Part shown: positions 27,406 to 35,440 of the stretch, piece by piece
Numbering within the stretch: the stretch's first letter is position 1
Layout: every line of letters begins with the position of its first letter
Source of the DNA: DASTSN01 sp035760665
GTDB lineage: Bacteria; Bacteroidota; Bacteroidia; Chitinophagales; Chitinophagaceae
Assembly (NCBI GenBank): GCA_035760665.1
Contig: DASTSN010000042.1
Location: 1 to 64,000, forward strand
Length of the DNA: 64,000 nt
Direction: 5' to 3'
Program-made: the position numbers and the translations under genes
Notes under the pieces: generated by a model
What the model was told of the DNA's origin: nothing
Databases searched by the model: none
What the model saw: only the letters and a program-made list of their open reading frames with translations

Positions 27406-28273
27406 ATTGTTTAAGATCTTTCGGCGGCCCAGGACATTTATTGCGTTTGGCGCCATAGCAGCCATTGTTTTGCTCACACAGGTTGCGTTAAAATTCGACG
27501 GAAAATCATATGTTGATCTGTTGCTCAGCAACCTCCAGGGATCTTTTGAATTTTCGGATGATTTCAAAACGAAATTACTGAATGGCTACCTGGTTTGTTT
27601 TGTGATTTTGAATACGCTGCTGATACAAATGCCATTGCTGGTAGCCCTGATTGCCGGAGATGCGATTGCAGGCGAAGCCAATATGGGTACCCTGCGCCTG
27701 TCACTCACCAAGCCGGTGAGCCGCACGGAGTATATGCTGGTCAAATTTTTTGCTGCTGTTATTTATACCGTTGCCTTATTGTTGTGGATGGCGGTGCTGG
27801 CCCTGTTTGGCAGCATGCTGATTTTTGGGGTTAATGACCTGGTGGTTTTAAAATCCACCGGGATTGACCAGGTGCCTGTATATGACGTATTGTGGCGATA
27901 CGTGGCGGCATTTGGATTTGCTGCCGTGGCGCTTACAACCGTTGCCGCCCTTTCATTCCTGTTAAGTGTGTTTGCCGAAAATGCCATTGGTCCCATCATT
28001 GCCACCATGAGTATTGTGATCGTTTTTTCTATTTTATCTCAAATGAACATACCTATTTATGATAATACGGTAAAGCCCTATCTCTTTACCACGCACATGG
28101 TGGCGTGGAAAGGTTTTTTTTATGTAAAAGCCAATGCTGACGGCAGTACTATTCCCGGCTCGGTGGCCAACCTGCCGGCCATTATGCGAAGTTGCGGGGT
28201 GCTGGTAGCATACATTGTACTCTTTGCCGGAACAGCCATTGCGGTTTTTAAACGAAAGGATATTTTAAGTTAA
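27383..28273 (+). CDS. ABC-2 type permease
   Basis: The 296-residue protein has six predicted membrane helices, with the long first cytosolic-side segment typical of ABC-2 permeases (MWKLLQIELFKIFRRPRTF), then GDAIAGEANMGTLRLSLTKPVSR, a conserved motif of this permease type, and a final helix before FKRKDIL. It forms the exporter with the ATPase encoded by the overlapping upstream gene. The LolA-like gene follows after 10 bases and is likely in the same transcript. Confidence 0.9.
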   Translation: MWKLLQIELFKIFRRPRTFIAFGAIAAIVLLTQVALKFDGKSYVDLLLSNLQGSFEFSDDFKTKLLNGYLVCFVILNTLLIQMPLLVALIAGDAIAGEANMGTLRLSLTKPVSRTEYMLVKFFAAVIYTVALLLWMAVLALFGSMLIFGVNDLVVLKSTGIDQVPVYDVLWRYVAAFGFAAVALTTVAALSFLLSVFAENAIGPIIATMSIVIVFSILSQMNIPIYDNTVKPYLFTTHMVAWKGFFYVKANADGSTIPGSVANLPAIMRSCGVLVAYIVLFAGTAIAVFKRKDILS

Positions 28274-28283
28274 ATGATTAGTT

Positions 28284-28967
28284 ATGAAGTGGAGGATCTT
28301 GCTGATAGTAGTTGCAGGCCCGTTTTTTTTGCACGCCCAGGATGCGAAAATCTTGCTGGACCGTGTCAGGACAAAGCTGGAGAAAGTGAATAATTACGTG
28401 GCTATCGGTACCATGAAAACGAATGTAGCTTTTTTAAAAGCGCCGGTAGCTGCTGTGAAAGTGTATTTTAAAAAGCCGGATAAAGTTAAAATCAGGAACG
28501 AACAGGGTATTTCATTCATCCCGAAAGGATCTGTCAATATCAGCCTGGGCACCATCTTTAACAATACCAATGATTATGATATTATAGATGTCGGAAAAGA
28601 AGCTGGCACAGGTCTTCATATCATCAAATTGCTACCGCGGGAAGAAAATGCGGAAGTGGTCCTCTCTACCTTGTATATCGACGACCAGCTGGCCCTGGTG
28701 AAAAAAGCAAAAACCACAACCCGGGATAATGGGAGTTACGAACTGGAAATGTCGTATGCAAAATATGCTGCTTACGGGTTACCCGATAAAATCATTTTTA
28801 TTTTCAATACCAGCACGTATAAACTGCCAAAAGGCATCACGCTCGATTATGATGACGGCACGAAAAAAAAGCAGCTATCCGGCACCGATGAAAAAAATAG
28901 CCGGGTGGAAATTATCTACAGCAACTATGTAATCAACAAAGGCGTAGATGATGCTGTTTTTAAGTAA
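28284..28967 (+). CDS. LolA-like outer-membrane lipoprotein carrier family protein
   Basis: The 227-residue exported protein begins with a signal peptide (WRILLIVVAGPFFLHAQ) and then shows the LolA/LolB-type half-barrel: DRVRTKLEKVNNYVAIGTM, VKVYFKKPDKVKIRNEQG, IIKLLPREENAEVVLSTLYID, and TTTRDNGSYELEMSY. It is periplasmic and would bind lipidated or hydrophobic cargo. Its place directly behind an ABC-2 exporter suggests it receives or helps that cargo, but true LolA function is not shown. A weak hairpin (CTCCTGCTT with AAGCAGGGGGAG, near 29000) lies after the stop, between convergent genes. Confidence 0.78.
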   Translation: MKWRILLIVVAGPFFLHAQDAKILLDRVRTKLEKVNNYVAIGTMKTNVAFLKAPVAAVKVYFKKPDKVKIRNEQGISFIPKGSVNISLGTIFNNTNDYDIIDVGKEAGTGLHIIKLLPREENAEVVLSTLYIDDQLALVKKAKTTTRDNGSYELEMSYAKYAAYGLPDKIIFIFNTSTYKLPKGITLDYDDGTKKKQLSGTDEKNSRVEIIYSNYVINKGVDDAVFK

Positions 28968-29018
28968 TAAAAATGATGGAGATTGATGTTTATGCTCCTG
29001 CTTTTTAAGCAGGGGGAG

Positions 29019-30104
29019 TTATTCATCAATTTTTTCATCTTCAGCATTGGCTAATACTTCTGCTGTCATTTTACGGAGGGGATTTTTGCGGTTCTCATCA
29101 AAGGCTGCCCGCTGGCGAATGATATCAATACATTGAAAGATTGCCGCCAGGAAAGATGATTCGTCAGCCTTATTTTTCCCGGCAATATCAAAGGCTACGC
29201 CATGATCTGGCGAGGTGCGTACTGCCGGTAACCCCGCCGTGTAATTCACGCCTTCTCCTATCGCCAGTGTTTTAAACGGAATAAGGCCCTGGTCGTGGTA
29301 CATGGCCAGGACGGCATCAAATTTTTCGAATTGGCGGCGGGCAAAAAATGCATCCGGGCTGTAGGGTCCAAAGGCCAGAATATCTTTTTGCCGGGCTTCT
29401 TTCAGCACCGGTTTAATTATGGTTTCTTCTTCATTACCAATTAGTCCCTCATCGCCGGCATGCGGGTTCAGGCCCAGTACAGCTATTTTGGGTTTATCTA
29501 TGCCAAAATCTTTTACAAGGCATTGTTGCAGCAGTTTCAACTTGCTGAAAATGTTTTCCTTCGTAATATGTCTGGCAATTTCGCTTACAGGAATATGTTC
29601 TGTCACTAGTGCAACACGAAAATTATCGGCACACAGCAGCATCAGCACATCGCCCACGCCGAAGGCTGATTTTAAATATGGCGTATGACCGGTGTACTGA
29701 AAGTTGTCTGACTGCGTATTTTTTTTATGAATGGGAGCAGTTACCAGGCCGTCAATTTGTTTTTCTTTCAGGTGCTGCACGGCGGCTTCAAGCGATTTTA
29801 CGGCATAACTGCCGCCGGTATCAGTCAGTTGTCCCGGGTTGATAGCTACTTCTTCTTCCCAGCAATTATAGACATTTATCTGCTTCGTGTTCAGGCGGCT
29901 GATTTCTTTGATGCTTTGATAGTTGAAATTAATATCCGGAATGGATTTGCGGTAAAAATTAATGACTTTATTGGAGCCAAACACAACCGGCGTGCATTGA
30001 TCCAGCAGCCTGTTATCGGCCAGTGTTTTAATAATCAGTTCAATGCCAATTCCATTCAGGTCGCCGCAGCTGATGCCAATGATGGGTTTGATGATCTGTT
30101 GCAT
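29019..30104 (-). CDS. pdxA: 4-hydroxythreonine-4-phosphate dehydrogenase
   Basis: The 361-residue metal-dependent dehydrogenase oxidises 4-phosphohydroxy-L-threonine in the DXP-dependent route to pyridoxal phosphate. Family landmarks in order: GISCGDLNGIGIELIIK at the N-terminus, LVTAPIHKKN, the metal His in YTGHTPYLKS, GLNPHAGDEG, GPYSPDAFFARR, DAVLAMYHDQGLIPFK, and the C-terminal AGLPAVRTSPDHGVAFDIAG. Length is in the normal range. It stands alone and converges on the LolA-like gene. Confidence 0.96.
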   Translation of the reverse strand: MQQIIKPIIGISCGDLNGIGIELIIKTLADNRLLDQCTPVVFGSNKVINFYRKSIPDINFNYQSIKEISRLNTKQINVYNCWEEEVAINPGQLTDTGGSYAVKSLEAAVQHLKEKQIDGLVTAPIHKKNTQSDNFQYTGHTPYLKSAFGVGDVLMLLCADNFRVALVTEHIPVSEIARHITKENIFSKLKLLQQCLVKDFGIDKPKIAVLGLNPHAGDEGLIGNEEETIIKPVLKEARQKDILAFGPYSPDAFFARRQFEKFDAVLAMYHDQGLIPFKTLAIGEGVNYTAGLPAVRTSPDHGVAFDIAGKNKADESSFLAAIFQCIDIIRQRAAFDENRKNPLRKMTAEVLANAEDEKIDE

Positions 30105-30661
30105 AAGTAAAATAGTTTATAAAAGTAACGAATTCATGGTAATCGGGCCTGAAGACCGTTTAGATAAGGCAGATAAGGCCAACAACACAGTTGTAGAGAT
30201 AAGTTAATGGACAGGGATAAAAGTTGCAGGCACACACTTTAAAGACTCAATTCATGCATGCAGTATTCTGAAAAAAGCGGTGGGAAATTACCAGGGATTT
30301 ATACGGGTATTATTTTTTATAATTTGCTTTCCTTTGTATAAAACGCTTGCTGGGACTGGTTTTTATTGGATCATACAGTACTTTGAAAACAGCCATACAT
30401 TAAAAAAGATTTAGACCTATTGTGAGTATAAGTGAAAACTCTGATTTTAGCATAGTTTTTACACCTACAATGCGTATTCGTTATTAAAAATTACTGTAAA
30501 CGATTACCAGAAAAGGATAAAAACAAAAATCCAATAGACTAAAATGATCTGGAACAAATGAATCGTCCGTAAGAAAAAAACTGGTCTTTTCCGGTAGCCG
30601 GGAAATTCTGAAAGGATGTGCATTTATTCCGGTTCGCTTGTTTGCTAAATGTCATCATTTT
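30105..30661. other. Long AT-rich leader region of the M1 peptidase gene
   Basis: There is no gene in these 557 bases. It holds the promoters of pdxA (minus) and the M1 peptidase (plus). A 16-base motif at 30410-30425, preceded by CCATACA at 30393-30399, recurs at 35258-35285. A tandem AGATAAGGC doublet lies near 30161-30178. Confidence 0.5.
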
Positions 30662-32923
30662 ATGAAAAACCACCACCTGTTAAGTTTATCTGTTGCGGTA
30701 CTCTGCTGTTTATCTGTATCGGCAGCAACTTATCCCTCACAGTATGATATTGTTTACCATCGTATCAGTATCACAGTAAATCCCGGATCATCTGGTGCTA
30801 TCAACAACGGTAGCGTAACCACATATTTTAAAACAACTGCTGCCAATGTTGCGCAAATCGGTTTCGATTTTAAAAGTAATATGACGGTGAATTCCGTCTA
30901 TTATCATGGCAGTACTGTTAGTTATACATTTTCATCCAATGTTATAACGATTAGTTTTCCCAGTGCAATTGCAGCCCAGGGAACCCTGGATTCTGTAACC
31001 ATCAACTACAGCGGTATACCTTCAGCACCTGCAACTTCTATACCCAGTGGATATAATTATGATGCTTCGAATAAAGTGATTTATACGTTAGGCGAAGCTT
31101 ATTCGGGTAGTACCTGGTGGCCCTGTAAGGATTCGTTGGGCGATAAAATTGATTCGGTGGATTTAATTGTTACCACCCCATCAACTTACCGCGCTGCCGG
31201 GAATGGCGTGGTAACAGAAACCATCTCTGGCAGCAACAGGATCTGTACCTGGAAAACAAGGTACGGTATTGCTACTTACATGATCAATTTCGCTGCCGGT
31301 GATTACACTAATTACCAGTACACGATAAATACAGGTGGTGTAAATCTTCCGGTGATGAATTATTTACTCAGTAGTCATAACACCTCAACATACCAGTCGA
31401 ATGTAGATGTGATTCAAAATGTGCTGCCGGTTTACGTTTCGCTGTTAAATACAGATTATCCCTTTCTGAATGAAAAATATGGTATTGCGGACTGTTATAC
31501 TAGTTTAAACGGAAACTGGGGTGCATTAGAGGTACAGTCGATGACCTTTACAGCTGCATTTGATGATTATACGCTGGCGCATGAATTGGCTCACCAATGG
31601 TTTGGTGATAAGCTTACCACAAACGACTGGCACCAGATATGGTTGAATGAAGGCTTTGCACAGTATTTCCAATCAGTCATTTATCCCGAAAATTTTAAAT
31701 CCGCCTCAACAGCGGCTAATCAACGACTAAGCTTAAAATCAAGAGTTACTAATAATACAAAGAACTCTACAACGTATGTGAATGATATTTCCTCAGTGGA
31801 TAAGATATTTTTTGACGGTACAAATACACTTAGTCAGCCCTATAATAAAGGCGCCATGATTCTTTCAATGCTCAGGGCCTGGCTGGGGGATACAAAGTTT
31901 TTTACAGCCTTGCATAATTACCTGAATGCACCAGGCCTGGCCTATAATTTCACCTCGGTGGATTCTCTGAAAAAATACATGCAGGCGCAGGTTCAAAGCA
32001 AGGGTTTCGACCTGACAAACTTTTTTAACGACTGGGTTTATAAAAAGGGATATGCTACCTATAACATAAAATACCAGTACGTAACCAATGGCGTCTATAT
32101 TCAGCTTTCTCAATCACCGACATCTTCCGGCCAGGGATACTTTGATATGCCCGTGCCTCTACGGATAAAGAACAGTTCCGGACTTGACACAACAATAGTG
32201 GTGATTGACAGGCGCGGTGTATTGTATAATTCTGCAACGGGTGGCACCTACGGCACCAATGTGATTTATTATAAATTATCAGGCACACCAACTAATGCGC
32301 CAACCCTGGATCCAAATAATGTTGTGCTGGCAACTGCTGGTTCCATTACCAGCAGCAGTTCGCTCAATTCAATGATCACGCTTCCTTTTCAAAGTATCAA
32401 TCTTTCAGCGGTGGCTGATAAACAAAAAGTAAAACTGAACTGGAAAATTGAAACGGATGAAATCCTGCAGTCGGTCATTCTTGAGAAGAGCCTGAACGGA
32501 ACAGATTTTATGCAGCTTTCTTCCTCTTCGCCGGTACAGGTATTGACCAATGTATACCAGGGTACTGCAATGGATGATTTAATGAATGATGTACAATATT
32601 ACCGGCTAAAAATTATGAAGCAGGACGGATCTTATGTCTATTCAACTGTACAAAGGGTAGCCGGCAGCCTGGCTGAAGACCAGCTCAGGATTTCACCGAA
32701 TCCTGCAAAACATGATGTGATCATCAGTTTGCCACCGGCTTTTAGTACCGGACAGGTAAGATTGCTGATCAGCGATGTAAGCGGGCAGGTGGTGAAAGAA
32801 AAAGTTGTGCAGGGAATGACAACTATAAAAATTGCAGCAGGTGCTTTAACGCCTGGTGTATATAATATCCGGTTGGTAAACCAGCATCATGATCAAGTGA
32901 ACGGCCGGTTTATTAAACAATAA
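30662..32923 (+). CDS. Secreted M1-family metallopeptidase with T9SS type A sorting domain
   Basis: The 753-residue protein has a signal peptide (HHLLSLSVAVLCCLSVSA), an N-terminal beta-saddle domain (about 25-200), and a gluzincin catalytic domain with HELAHQWFGD (zinc H307 and H311, catalytic E308) and the third zinc ligand E330 in NEGFAQYF, exactly 19 residues after H311. The GxMEN motif is altered to GALEV, keeping the Glu. The C-terminal ~75 residues are a type A sorting domain (LRISPNPAKHDVIISLP ... YNIRLVN). It would be exported by T9SS and trim N-terminal residues from peptides outside the cell. The ATG at 30662 is chosen for the signal peptide. Confidence 0.92.
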   Translation: MKNHHLLSLSVAVLCCLSVSAATYPSQYDIVYHRISITVNPGSSGAINNGSVTTYFKTTAANVAQIGFDFKSNMTVNSVYYHGSTVSYTFSSNVITISFPSAIAAQGTLDSVTINYSGIPSAPATSIPSGYNYDASNKVIYTLGEAYSGSTWWPCKDSLGDKIDSVDLIVTTPSTYRAAGNGVVTETISGSNRICTWKTRYGIATYMINFAAGDYTNYQYTINTGGVNLPVMNYLLSSHNTSTYQSNVDVIQNVLPVYVSLLNTDYPFLNEKYGIADCYTSLNGNWGALEVQSMTFTAAFDDYTLAHELAHQWFGDKLTTNDWHQIWLNEGFAQYFQSVIYPENFKSASTAANQRLSLKSRVTNNTKNSTTYVNDISSVDKIFFDGTNTLSQPYNKGAMILSMLRAWLGDTKFFTALHNYLNAPGLAYNFTSVDSLKKYMQAQVQSKGFDLTNFFNDWVYKKGYATYNIKYQYVTNGVYIQLSQSPTSSGQGYFDMPVPLRIKNSSGLDTTIVVIDRRGVLYNSATGGTYGTNVIYYKLSGTPTNAPTLDPNNVVLATAGSITSSSSLNSMITLPFQSINLSAVADKQKVKLNWKIETDEILQSVILEKSLNGTDFMQLSSSSPVQVLTNVYQGTAMDDLMNDVQYYRLKIMKQDGSYVYSTVQRVAGSLAEDQLRISPNPAKHDVIISLPPAFSTGQVRLLISDVSGQVVKEKVVQGMTTIKIAAGALTPGVYNIRLVNQHHDQVNGRFIKQ

Positions 32924-32930
32924 TTTTTTT

Positions 32931-34919
32931 ATGCCGAATCATTGTTCTATGAAAAAGATATTTATAACAAGCCAGCTGAAAGCAGTTTCCATTACACTGC
33001 TCAGCTGTCTATTGGTTACCATGGCTTTTGGCCAAAATGCCGTTATATCAACGCCACTTGGAATTGGGAGAAACTGTGGGGGAGGTAGCAGTACCGACTC
33101 TTTCCGGGTTCTCAACTATAATGATGCAACCAATGTGCTGACGCCCATTTATAAATGTAAGCCTAATTTAGGCGGTGGATCACCGAGCGGACCTGCATTT
33201 TCTTCTTCTTCTGGAAGTATTGCCTATAATCCTTATGATCAAAACGTTTATTATGTTGCTACAACAACGGGCAATAACTCCTTTGTTTATCACTGGAAAC
33301 CTGACACTTGTCATATAGGTAATCCAAAACAAGGTTATACAAATTATTACAGTAACCAGTTTGTTGTGGGCCTGGATTTTAACCCGCTTGTGCCGAATGA
33401 AGGCTATCAGCTTGAGTTTACGGGTTCGGGACCCTATCAGGCTTATCTCAGGAAAGTAAATTTTACCACGAACTATTTTGGTCCCAGTGATACGATTGTT
33501 TTGTCAGGAGGAAAAACAATTTACCAGTTAAATGGAGACGTTATATTTACTCCCTCCGGCCGGCTTTATTTTGCTTTTGACAATAAGCTGTTCAAGATTG
33601 ATTATAGTAACTATGGCAGTGCTGCAAAAAAAGTGAGTGCCTCATTTATTGACACGTTGGATTTTGGTACAGCAGGTTACTATTTAACCGGGATATCCTA
33701 TGCACAAGGAAAGTTTATAGGTAGTACACAAAAAGGATCAAGCCCTTGCAGCTTTAGAGAAATTGATATTTCTTCAGGCTCGGCAGTCATTAGTGCCGTG
33801 ACTCTTCCAGCCAATAATTTTACGGCTACTGATATGGCAACGATGATCAGTGGTGTTGGTGTGGCTAAAAAAGTGTATTCTGTTTCTTCACTTGGCAGCA
33901 ACAACTGGATGGTTCAGTATGACGTGTCCATCAAAAATTTCGGAAATATTAATCTTACAAATGTGCAATTGAAGGATAGTATTGCCAAAGTGTTTGGCAG
34001 TAGTTTTACCAGCGCCAGTGCCACCGCTGTCGGCACCCTGCCTTCCGGTATCACCCTGAATCCCTCTTATAACGGCAATACTGATTGTAATCTTTTTACA
34101 GGCGGTTCGGGAAGTACCCTGGCTTCATCACCGTCAGATTCTGCCAAAATCAGGATTACAGTGATGCTCAGCAACCCTGATATCAATACAACATTTTACA
34201 GTACCGCAATCGGTTCAGGGCAGAGTTTGCTGTTTTCCAATACAGTTACAGACTCTTCCAATAACAGTGCAACCCTGCAAGCCGATTTAAATGACAATGG
34301 TGTACCTGATGATGATAGTGAAGATATTGCTACACCACTCCGGCTGAATGACTGGGTGATCGTTTCGAGCAACCTGCTGGATTTTAATGCACGATTACAG
34401 ACAGACAGGTCTGTTGATGTTTATTGGAAGCTGACGAATAATGAATCCTTAAAAATGGAAGTACAAAGAAGTAGCGATGCAGTGCACTTCACGACCATCA
34501 ATACACTTGCTTCAGGTACAAATACAGGTATACAATCATATCATTACACTGATCAAAGCCCCGTTACCGGTCTCAATTATTACCGAATCAGGTTCGTCCG
34601 CTCATCCGGCGAGGTATTTTATTCGGATGTGGTTACAATCAATGTAAGTACATCTGTTAAGCCCTTGTTGCAGGTAAGCCCGGTACCTTTTTCAGATAAG
34701 ATCTTTTTCACCCTGCAATTGGATAAGAATGAACGGATTAGTTGCAAGCTGATAGATTTTACCGGCAGGGTCATATATGCGGGAGAAAGAACGGGTATAC
34801 GCGGAGCCAATCGTTTTACTATCGATCAGCTTCAGCCGTATCCCTCAGGAAGCTATGTTCTGCAAATACAAGCGGGCGAGCGATTATACAATAAAATAAT
34901 ATTGAAAACTCTTCAGTAA
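32931..34919 (+). CDS. T9SS-sorted surface protein with DUF11-like domain
   Basis: The product is 662 residues, or 656 if it starts at the second ATG (32949, MKKIFITSQ). Signal peptide ends near LLVTMAFGQ. The N-terminal part (about 35-300) is a beta-propeller-like region with repeats such as SIAYNPYDQNVYYVA and YLTGISYAQGKFIGST. It is followed by a DUF11/cell-wall-style domain (NNWMVQYDVSIKNFGNINL) and a type A sorting domain at the end (LLQVSPVPFSDKIFFTLQL ... SGSYVLQIQAGE). It starts 8 bases after the M1 peptidase gene, so both are probably co-transcribed. An adhesin or matrix role is likely but unproven. Confidence 0.85.
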   Translation: MPNHCSMKKIFITSQLKAVSITLLSCLLVTMAFGQNAVISTPLGIGRNCGGGSSTDSFRVLNYNDATNVLTPIYKCKPNLGGGSPSGPAFSSSSGSIAYNPYDQNVYYVATTTGNNSFVYHWKPDTCHIGNPKQGYTNYYSNQFVVGLDFNPLVPNEGYQLEFTGSGPYQAYLRKVNFTTNYFGPSDTIVLSGGKTIYQLNGDVIFTPSGRLYFAFDNKLFKIDYSNYGSAAKKVSASFIDTLDFGTAGYYLTGISYAQGKFIGSTQKGSSPCSFREIDISSGSAVISAVTLPANNFTATDMATMISGVGVAKKVYSVSSLGSNNWMVQYDVSIKNFGNINLTNVQLKDSIAKVFGSSFTSASATAVGTLPSGITLNPSYNGNTDCNLFTGGSGSTLASSPSDSAKIRITVMLSNPDINTTFYSTAIGSGQSLLFSNTVTDSSNNSATLQADLNDNGVPDDDSEDIATPLRLNDWVIVSSNLLDFNARLQTDRSVDVYWKLTNNESLKMEVQRSSDAVHFTTINTLASGTNTGIQSYHYTDQSPVTGLNYYRIRFVRSSGEVFYSDVVTINVSTSVKPLLQVSPVPFSDKIFFTLQLDKNERISCKLIDFTGRVIYAGERTGIRGANRFTIDQLQPYPSGSYVLQIQAGERLYNKIILKTLQ

Positions 34920-34956
34920 ACCCGGTAACTGGTTAAATAATTCAGGTGAAAACATG

Positions 34957-34987
34957 AAAGCCCTTGTTTTACAGGGGCTTTTTCTTT
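34957..34987 (+). terminator. Intrinsic terminator
   Basis: AAAGCCCTTGT (34957-34967) pairs with ACAGGGGCTTT (34971-34981), with one wobble pair, followed by T-rich sequence. It closes the two T9SS cargo genes 30662-34919. Confidence 0.9.
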
Positions 34988-35440
34988 GTCAGGGCTTCTC
35001 TTTCTGTAAATATTTGAGGTCTGAAAATCCGGGTAGTGCTGGTTTTCAAAATTCTTCAGCTGCGTATTCAGGTTGAAAAGGAGTATAGGGCATATGCTAT
35101 CTCAATACGAGATTGATAATAGCTAAAATAATTTTGCCCTGGTTAGTAAGTTCTAACCATTATTTTTCTGCTGACGTGAAGAATAGTTTGCATTGTTTTT
35201 AACGGTCTTCGATTCTTAATTATGAGTCTTTCGTGCAGTTGTCGGCGTTACTAAACCCATACAGGGATTTTTAGACGTATTGTGACTGGCTGAACGAATG
35301 ATTTGGATAAGGCTTCGTTGGTATTGGCGCATTGTTAATTGTTCTGTAAGTCTCCGTTATCGGTCTTATTCCCCCTTATAAATGTTATGAAAACCATTAT
35401 AAAAGTGGAATGGCTTGCCTGGTTTTAAAGTATTAATGGA
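34988..35440. other. Long spacer between convergent T9SS cargo genes
   Basis: No gene is seen. A 16-base motif at 35270-35285, preceded by CCATACA at 35257-35263, repeats the one upstream of the M1 peptidase. This is odd because both neighbours end here, so no promoter is needed. Confidence 0.5.
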
